Assembly: GCF_000835495.1 (NCBI RefSeq)
Contig: NW_015622546.1
Span: 1,738,883-1,802,882 of the forward strand
Direction of reading: 5' to 3'
DNA: 64,000 nt
Origin: Cladophialophora immunda
Taxonomy: Eukaryota; Ascomycota; Eurotiomycetes; Chaetothyriales; Herpotrichiellaceae
The position numbers and the translations under genes were made by a program. This document shows, piece by piece, positions 56,599-64,000 of this stretch (its first letter is position 1; the number at the start of each line of letters is the position of its first letter). The notes beneath the pieces were generated by a model. That model did no database searches, was not told the origin of the DNA, and saw only the letters and a list, made by a program, of their open reading frames with translations.

Positions 56599-56990
56599 GT
56601 GAGTGTATGTGCATTTTCTGGTATCCTATTGCAACTATCATCGACAGGAATGATGGGTCCCAATCATGAAATATGTGTCCCAAGCCCTCTTGTGCTTCCC
56701 CTGGTTCACGTTCCAGTAAAAGCCTCTGAAAGGACGGGGACGTACAGTAGATACACAGACAGAGAGATCGAAGTTGGCCTAGCCCATGTACAAAAGCTTC
56801 ACGCGTTCCTCCCTCACCGGGATTCCGCAACATACCAACCACCATCTCCCAAATATGATCAAAGAAGCACGCGCATTTGTCGCACATCCATCCTTGCTCT
56901 GCGCCTCATTCTCAATCCACTGCCCACTCGGCCGTCTGCCTCTTGATCACCATCGGTCGTAGGGCAGTCATAGCCTGACTCAAGGACACT
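55802..56990. other. Intergenic between convergent genes
   Basis: 1.2 kb. It includes a (TC)n microsatellite at 56568-56594. No supported gene. Confidence 0.5.
56568..56594. repeat. (TC)n microsatellite
   Basis: About 13 uninterrupted TC units in the shared 3' region between the mannosidase and rtt103 genes. Confidence 0.9.
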
Positions 56991-58635
56991 TCAGATCCCT
57001 GGCACGCCGTTCGAGCCTCGAGCAGCCTCTTGCCTCAGCAATTCATCCACGTCCTCGTCCAGATTCTTGAGAAGATCATCGCCTCGAGTCTCTGTCTGTT
57101 GCCCTCCCACTCCGGGGCCGGCCCCACCGAAAGTCCCCGCGCCTTGATCTTGACTCTGTACTTGACCGAACCCTTCCATGCCCATTTCGCCCAGGTCAGG
57201 AACCTGCTCTTCTCCACCGTGAGATATCTTGCGCCTTTTAGCACCCAAGCCATTGACGCCCTGTCCACCACTTGCAGAGCGGACGCGCGGCATTGCTGGC
57301 GCGTTTGCGTGGCCGCCCGCGCTGCTGGGGAGGAATGCCGTATAGTCTGGGGTCGGCGTCGAACCAATAGCGGAGAAATCAGCGAGAGCAGCTGCAACGG
57401 CAGGGTTGTTGGGTCGAAAGCTTCCCAGCCCCGGAGAGGCAGGGGCGGCGGGAGCAGGAGCTGGTTGATCCCACTGTGCGTTACTGGGTGGAGGTTGATC
57501 GAACATGCCTCCGCTCGCAAAGTCGCCCTCGTCATCGGTAAGTTCTTCAATCTCGGGTCGTTCGGAGAGGAAATGGCTAGCTGAATGTTCGCCGCTAACA
57601 TTGTTTCCACCAATTTCATTGACTGCAGCGTCGATGCCGCTCGAAGCAACCCCTGTATGGGTGCCTCCGAAATGCTCGGACGATGATGCTGCCTCGGCAG
57701 AAGATAATCCACGAATAATGGCATCTTCCACCTCTCTCTTCTTTGCTTCGGTGCTGGCCTTCCGACTTTCTAGCGTCAGGTATGTCTCCTCGTCTTTAGC
57801 TAACGCTGCCTTATTAATTTCCAAGATCCGCTCAAGGTCCGCGATCAGAGCCTTCCTAGCCTTGATACTGGCAGAGACGGACGATTCAGCCGCCGCAAGG
57901 GACTTAATCAGGCTTGACAGCCGCGCCGCGTGAACGGGCGGACTGGGCAGCACCGCTTCGGGGTCGTTAAGTTTGGCATACTCGTTCTGTGCGTTATCGA
58001 TGGCAGGTCTGGCGGAGATGGTCTCCTTGGTCACCGTGATCTGCAACGGCGCCAGACTCTCCAATTCCTTTGGCATGGCGCCTGAGGAGGAAGTTGAACC
58101 GAAGAGTGAGTTGCCCATGAGGGTCTTCTTCCCCCCGGATCCTTTTGATTTGTCGATTTCGTCGACTCGTGCATCGATCGCATCCAAAATCGGGACCTCA
58201 AAGACATTCCGCGTTCGCCATACCTCGACAACGCGCCGGATCTTGCTTTGGATCTCGGGTGGTGAGGAGCGATAGGCGGTCTGGATGGCCTCGGCCATTA
58301 AAGGGGAAAACGCGTCTGGGAATTCACTACGCTTCCGTGCTCGGGCGTTTTGGACAATGTCGTTGACCAGGTAGATGAAGTTGAGGCGTTTCGCTGGCGG
58401 TGAATCGCGGAGACGGGTGAGCCAGTAGTTCGCGATGCGGTCGGCATGTCTCCTAGACAACAAGTGTTAGCTGTTGTTCAGTTCTCGGCGGAATGGCTTT
58501 CCATAGGAGGAACTATGGCAGCCGCATAGGGACGTACTTATGAAACATGATCCATTGTGAAACCGAGACAATACTATCTTGTGTCTCGTTGAGGGTCGAG
58601 AGCTTGGCCTTGAGGGCCTCATCGGAGTACGACAT
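56991..58635 (-). CDS. rtt103: RNA polymerase II CTD-interacting protein Rtt103
   Basis: Binds Ser2-phosphorylated RNA polymerase II tail and helps couple 3'-end processing to transcription termination. Two exons, 58635-58538 and 58452-56991, with an 85-base intron (GTACGT...TCTAG), giving 519 residues. The splice restores the CID domain: MSYSDEALKAKLSTLNETQD, SIVSVSQWIMFHK-RHADRIANYWLTRL, PAKRLNFIYLVNDIVQNAR, KIRRVVEVWRTRNVFE. CID spans about residues 1-135. A helical, probably coiled segment follows (IKARKALIADLERILEINKA, KDEETYLTLESRKASTEAKK). The C-terminal half is disordered and rich in Gly, Pro and Ala, ending EDVDELLRQEAARGSNGVPGI. The neighbouring med20 is also Pol II related, but spacing and orientation give no sign of co-regulation. 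Confidence 0.92.
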
Positions 58636-59162
58636 GTTGGTCCGTGATGCCTCCGTCTACACCATGCGACACCCCCTGAACGTAAGTTGGCGCGTGTGTG
58701 GCTGTTCTTTCTGCGCCCTTTGTCACCTACGCGTGGATGAAGTAAGGCGCAGGTAGAGGTGGACAGAGGATTCACGGCCGGGCGGGCTATGCTACAAGCT
58801 ATGACGGCACACTGAGCTGTGAGTGAAGAAAGAGAGCTCAGTCACAGAGCGGTCGTTGTCTGCTCGTTGCTGCCTGAATTTTGTCACCGGTCCTCCTAAA
58901 AAAGACTCTCAAGACGCGAATCGTAGATTTATCTGTGGCTGATGATGAGTTTAGATGGGCAGAGAGGAAGAAGTTGAGATCCAGGTCGATGAAGTTGTTG
59001 TTTTGGACATTTGCGGTTTCAAATGACCACCAGAGCACGTGACACGATCAGGTATGCTGAGGACGGCGAGGCCTATGAGGACGGCTCATTGACAGGACTA
59101 TAGATAGATACAAATACGGCACATGGTCGTACAAAATCCCTAATCCAGTATATCTAGTCTGC
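58636..59162. other. Promoter of rtt103 and 3' region of the next minus-strand gene
   Basis: 0.5 kb; no gene seen. Confidence 0.5.
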
Positions 59163-60830
59163 CTATGGATTGCAAGATCTCGCACAAGACCACTCCGAAT
59201 GCCATTGTGTCATCAAGGGTTCGTTCCAATAGTACCTCTTCAGAGACGCCATGGTAGTGTCCCAACTCTTCATCTGCGGACATAGCATGAAGATAAGCGC
59301 CATGAGCTCCTTTCTCTCTTCCTCGCTCAACTTGCTTTCGTCCGCTGTCGTTACAGTAATCATTGTCGCCCATATCATAAAGTCACTGTCCACCTGCGAC
59401 CCAAGCTCAGTCATATTCTGGGTCACTTCTCGCAGGCGATCCCGAAATACTTGGCCCACTCGTCCGTATAGTCTCCGAGGTGCGGCAGAGTCGGAAGTCG
59501 TTGCAAGCCAGGACCGTTCGAACATGAGGGCCAAGAGACAGATTTGTCGCTCCAGTTTTGGTACGGCTTCCGTGGCCACGACGCGCATAAGTTCGAATTG
59601 CTCGCTCTGACCCCAGACGTGTGGAAGTGCTTCAGGGTGCTCTCCGGATACCCTTGAGGTGAGTTCATATAGGAGCCCAATGGTCTGAATTGAAATCTTG
59701 CAAGTAAGTGCCAGTTCACGAAAGCCACCTGGAAGTTTGGTCGCCATGTCAGAAAGCTCAGAAGGGAATGGGTGTTTGGGATATTGTAGAATCAGCTCGG
59801 GAGTTATGGGCTTCAGTTGGGTCTGTCGTCGTCTTTTGATGGCCATATCGCATACAAACTCCGTTCTTCATTTGCTTTTGTCAGCAAAATTCACGCCCTT
59901 GTCTAGGTTCAACCTTACGACGTTACCATGAGTTTTGTCATTGCGTCGAAACTTCCGTTCTCCAGTCCACCACGCATCGCTATCACTTGCCTCAGACCAG
60001 CTCGATGCATTTCCACGTAGTCATCCTCGGCCATGTGGAACTGTAGGAGCAAGTTCAGCATTGGAGCATTTGTACGCGGAGGATGACTTACGTCCGAGCC
60101 GAGGAGGGAAGTGATAGCATGTAAGGTGGTATCATCGGCGCATAGCCGAGGATTGGATATCCTTTGGCGTAGTTTCTTCAAGATACTGGCTCGATACTGG
60201 AGACAGATCTGGCGGAGTGCGGGAAAGGGCCTGTAGGAAGGAGGTAATTGGCAGAGAGTATACAACACGAGGCACTCAAAGAGGAGTTCGGATTGAAGAG
60301 AGACGGAAAACCGATACGACATCAGCCAATTGTCGCCATTTGCGTCGGTGAAGAGCTCCCTGCTTTTGATGGCAACATCTTGTACATCTGTGAAGATTAG
60401 CCATTTGCTTGAACCCCAAGAGATAATGCTTCGGCTTTTGCTTGATGAAGCTCCTTCACGATAGTATGGACATACATTGGTCGACGGCCCATTTCACCAA
60501 ATACGTGGCTTCAATTGGGTACGATTGGAAAGGATCGTCACGCACTCCCCCAAGATTACCGACCAAGGGAGCAAGCAGGTCGCTGACGCCTGCCTCAGGA
60601 AGCGGACGTGTTTGAGGTCTCTTATTTTCAAATTTGGCCCTGCCTCGCGGCTTAGAATTAACAGCACGCCAAACCAAGGGCTCAAATGAACGGGTTTTGG
60701 AGTCCCGCGTCTTCCTCTCAGACCTTTTCTTCCCAGTCTCCGTCGGTTGTCGACGTGCTGCGAATGACGACACTTGTTGCTGCTTATCCCGGTCCTTCAG
60801 TTGACAGGGATGAGTATAGGTGACGAACAT
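59163..60830 (-). CDS. Fungal_trans_2-like regulator without visible zinc cluster
   Basis: Four exons on the minus strand: 60830-60476, 60387-60092, 60040-59927, 59858-59163; introns of 88, 51 and 68 bases. Total 486 residues. The opening FVTYTHPCQLKDRDKQQQVS then SFAARR and a basic region resemble the start of many fungal regulators that have a nuclear-targeting N-terminus but no Zn2Cys6 cluster; none of the Cys spacing is present. The body reads as a Fungal_trans_2-like (PF11951) helical domain: RFSVSLQSELLFECLVLYTL, ICLQYRASILKKLRQRI, DDYVEMHRAGLRQVIAMRGG and CDMAIKRRRQTQLKP, then a long C-terminal helical part (KLERQICLLALMFERSWLAT). Frames join exactly at all junctions. Targets unknown. 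The N-terminal ATG may not be the first exon. Confidence 0.75.
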
Positions 60831-61970
60831 GACTTTTGGAGAGCTGCTAGGCCGTCGTATGAAATTGTCCTGTCAGGCCCGACTCTCAATCAGCGAAGCT
60901 GTAGTCTTCATATAGTGATGTCTGCAAAAGGCCAAACCGCATTGACCTATCAAAGCTGTCCCCAGCTGATACAGCTCCCTCGGGCGGGTGAACACCGCGC
61001 TGCTTACGGGGGTGTTGCATGGCATCAGCAAATATAGATGTTGATCCATGCGGTTGAATGAAAAGAGAGGAACAACTCGACTTTGTGGTAAAAAGGTCCT
61101 GATGGAGTTGCCGGAATGTTCCTGAAATCGAGTATACAAGAAACCCGACCAATGGCAGATATCATCCTCACAACAAACCGAGAAATGGGGGCGAAGACGT
61201 ACCTGACTGCAGGAGGGACATCCGACCAGGCGATTGGTGCCTCAGGCTGACTTGCATCAAATGCCAAACGGCCCCTTTTGTGGCAGTGTTGGTCAATATG
61301 TGAGGAGAGGAAAGGTATCAAACACAAGTCCTGAAGACAGTTCCATGAGCCGTGACGTTCGACATGCTGGCACGCTGGATAGTAAGCAGAGCACAATCCT
61401 AATGTTGCATAATCGGACGAGCTCGACGTAATAAGGGCCACGAGGCACCAATTCAGCAATGCACTCCGAGACATGGCCGCCGTGAGGTTGTCCTCATCCG
61501 TAAGGAGATGGAGTGATGAAACAGGACTCCGAGAACGAGGTGGACATCAAGTCCACGGCCATGAGAGAGCGTCTCAATCTATTCGAAAGCGCATGTTCCG
61601 GCGTACATCAGTTGTTTAATTCTGGAAAGCAGGCCTTAAGACCGCACCTTCCCATATTCCAGCAAATGTTCTGTCTGACATAACAAGCTCCCTTCTTAAG
61701 CGTGTCAACTGCGCACAAGGCCCGCCCTGTCAGACACGTGAATTTTCGCGAGGCCAATTGTCTTTCCCTGCGACGTTCATCGCAAACAACCGTCTCACAA
61801 AAAGTGCCAGCTTGACCCATTGTCCATTGCACGGCCATTTTACAGATCATTGCCTCTCCAATCACCATCATACACTCAGTGACTTGTAGTGACTTGTTAT
61901 CTGTAGTCTGTCTACTGGCAGTGATCCATTCCGCTGTCGCAACGCCTCCGCCCTTGCGCCTTCCTCCATC
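60831..61970. other. Shared promoter region between divergent genes
   Basis: 1.1 kb between the Fungal_trans_2-like gene and the clathrin light chain. A 149-codon minus-strand frame (61474-61025) was examined and not accepted. No gene supported. Confidence 0.45.
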
Positions 61971-62856
61971 ATGGCAGACCGGTTCCCTTCAATTGAAGAC
62001 ATTGATGCAGGTAAGGCTTGGATCTCTTCCACGCAACACCCTCGACTTTACCTTTGCTCTGGATCTCTGACAGTCGGGACAGGAGAAACAGATGTCCGCC
62101 CCGATCCGTCTGCCCAAGGCAGCTTTCTCGAGCGCGAACGGGCGTTGCTGGGAGAGGACGCCGACCTTTTCAATGCCAACGACAGACCTGGTGCAGCTAC
62201 AGTCGAAGACGGCGATGACGATCTGTTAGGTGGTGATGGCGACTTCACAGCTGCTCCGACACAGCCATCAGGTGGTGACGGACAACAAGACCTAGATGAC
62301 TTTGAAAGCTCCTTTCCTGCCATTGACACACGAAACGAGGTAGGCAGCTTTAGCACCGCTTTCGGAGAATGGAGAGCATCAGATTGACACAAGGCAAAAT
62401 GAACAGAGCGTCGCACCCGGGGGCACTATAACCGATTCGACCTCCTTCGGCGGCTACACAAACTACACTGCTCCAGCACAAGACGAAGACACCGAACCGA
62501 TCCGCGAATGGCGAGCCAAACGGGACGCCGAAATCGCCCGTCGCGACGAAGCCAGCCAACGCAAGAAGGAAGAGACCATTTCCACCGCACAAAAGGACAT
62601 TGATTCTTTCTACGAATCCTACAACCGCAAGGTCGACAAGCAAAAGGCGCAGACTGCGAAAGAGGCAGAAGAATTCCTAGCAAAGAGAGAAGACACCACT
62701 GCGGGCGGTACAGCTTGGGAGAGAATTGCCAAGTTGGTTGACTTGAGCGGGAAAGGCCAGTCGGGCGGTGGGGATGGCAGTTCCAAGAAGAGAATGCGCG
62801 AGCTGCTACTGAGCCTGAAAGCGGACAAGGACGCGCCGGGCGTAGCGGGGGTTTGA
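61971..62856 (+). CDS. clc1: Clathrin light chain
   Basis: Regulatory subunit of the clathrin triskelion, used in endocytosis and Golgi sorting. Three exons: 61971-62010, 62083-62339, 62407-62856, total 248 residues. Start MADRFPSIEDIDAG joins ETDVRPDPSAQGSFLERERA. The conserved N-terminal acidic region follows (LGEDADLFNAND; DDDLLGGDGDF; DLDDFESSFPAID). After intron 2 comes the long heavy-chain-binding helix: EPIREWRAKRDAEIARRDEA, SQRKKEETISTAQKDIDSFY, ESYNRKVDKQKAQTAKEAEE, then the C-terminal TAWERIAKLVDLSGK and MRELLLSLKADKD. Length and layout are normal. Intron 1 has two possible acceptors 9 bases apart (62073 and 62082), both in frame; I used the downstream one because the CTCTGAC branch fits it. 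Confidence 0.93.
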
Positions 62857-64000
62857 AGATCAGATGAGTAGGCGATGACTGCGCGGCTGGGAAGAGATAG
62901 ACAGGGAGAAGAAGATTCGTTCGTGCTCGTGGCTCTTGACCATGGAACCATGACCTACACTTTGCTGCCGGTCATTTCCCCGGGCCAAAAGCTTTTGAGG
63001 ACACTGTCGACATATCGTGGCTGAAGACTATGACACTCGTGGAGGATGTGTGGAATGAAAATTGGCGTTTTTAGAGTCGGCATCATGGCTTGTAATGGAT
63101 CTACATATGCGCGCTCGAGGTCCTAGATGGGACGGATAACTGTCGTGAACAAATACATCCGAAGCATTGAGGGGAAGAGGTTTCCTGCCGCCTCGCATTG
63201 TGCAGAAAAGCGCTGGGAACCGACGCGATACAAGAACCAGAGAATGAAAATTGCGTTGATTTGCACATGTCTGCCATTTCGGACGCAGTTACAACTAACC
63301 TACCTACACATCTGCCGTAACTCGTACTCTAGCTCCTAGCCAACTACTTCCCTCAGACACCTAGTCTTGCTATACCGTTCTGCCACCAGCTCTCACTTAC
63401 TTCCTCTTTCTCCCTTATCCGGCCGGCTCCTGCGTCGTACAATGGCATGGCTGTGTCCCGAAATGCAATCAGGTAAGCAGACAAGATGCCCAATTCCCCA
63501 TCCGAACACATGCGTACACGGTGAATACCGAAAAGAAGTCTTCGTAGACCCAAGCGACGCCCTTTGATCCATGCATCCATGTTGTCCAGCATGGCCTGGA
63601 GCCCCGAAAAGACAAGACCGAGCATTCGTATCGAGCATTAGAGCAAAAGTTTAGTCCACAACCCTTTTTTTTGTGTGTTTTCGTCTTTTCTTTCCCTCTT
63701 TTTGAGATGGCGTTCCGCAGTACAGCCATTGCATTGTTTGCACATTGCTTGAATTCATTTCCGTTACCCTTTGTGAAATTCAGTCATCGCGTAATGCATT
63801 TCCTCAGGAGGTCAATGAGAACTGCTCATGCTGCTTCCCTTTTCTTCCTCATTCCATAACGCCGCACGCCTTTGAGTTTTCGATAGAAGTCGATTGTGAA
63901 ACAGTGTCTCAGCGTTTCCTCGGCCAACATAATTATGGCTTTAACCGGGAACAGAGGAAGACCTTCATTTTGTGCTACCACTTACGCTTCGGCATGCGCT
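62857..64000. other. Right-edge region, no supported gene
   Basis: 1.1 kb downstream of the clathrin light chain gene. Short frames on both strands, none with a family signature. T-rich segments near 63660-63700. If a gene begins past the right edge it does not show here. Confidence 0.5.

Noticed and set aside
61025..61474. 149-codon minus-strand frame with a Cys-rich look
   Set aside because: No family match, no signal-peptide cleavage logic, and it lies in a divergent promoter region.

Overview
The window is nuclear DNA from a filamentous ascomycete (Pezizomycotina). Genes are split by short introns, mostly 45-110 bases, with GT...AG ends and CTRAC/CTAAC-type branch points. The window also holds families typical of this group: PTH11/rhodopsin-like membrane proteins, Zn2Cys6 regulators, DUF1996 secreted proteins and DUF7708 proteins. 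The class could be Eurotiomycetes, but that is a guess. I rebuilt all exon structures by eye from splice signals and reading-frame continuity; no transcript data were available.

Layout. 0-14.3 kb is mostly conserved housekeeping: the end of a probable CTD-kinase gamma subunit (ctk3), the histone acetyltransferase hat1, a rhodopsin-like seven-helix protein, a ZIP metal transporter of the Atx2/ZIP9 type, a Cdc4/Fbw7-type F-box WD40 protein, and the mitochondrial phosphate carrier. 15-27 kb carries a large Zn2Cys6 factor, a small dimeric alpha/beta-barrel protein, a secreted DUF1996 protein with a Ser/Thr-rich repeat tail, and an unrecognised probable mitochondrial protein. 27-38 kb is gene-poor: a 5-kb non-coding stretch leads into a TALE/KN homeobox regulator, and a second 3-kb stretch leads into an unusual FAD/NADPH reductase with no flavodoxin domain.

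39-52 kb looks like the accessory part of the window. It holds a GC-rich intronless GrpB-family gene of bacterial character. After it come three same-strand genes: a DUF7708 protein with a degenerate NTPase region, an unrecognised 499-residue protein, and an AAA+ ATPase of the fungal DUF7025-type family. Then come a Zn2Cys6 factor and an NAD(P)-binding oxidoreductase. 52.8-64 kb returns to core functions: Mediator subunit 20 divergent from a class I alpha-mannosidase (GH47), the CTD-interacting protein Rtt103, a Fungal_trans_2-like regulator, and the clathrin light chain.

Four core genes act in RNA polymerase II transcription or chromatin (ctk3, hat1, med20, rtt103). They are scattered, so I infer no cluster from this. 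I found no rRNA, confident tRNA, transposon or CRISPR. The best candidates for something undescribed are the 40.4-47.3 kb trio and the 36.2-38.1 kb reductase with its N-terminal CC-GGG-CC motif.
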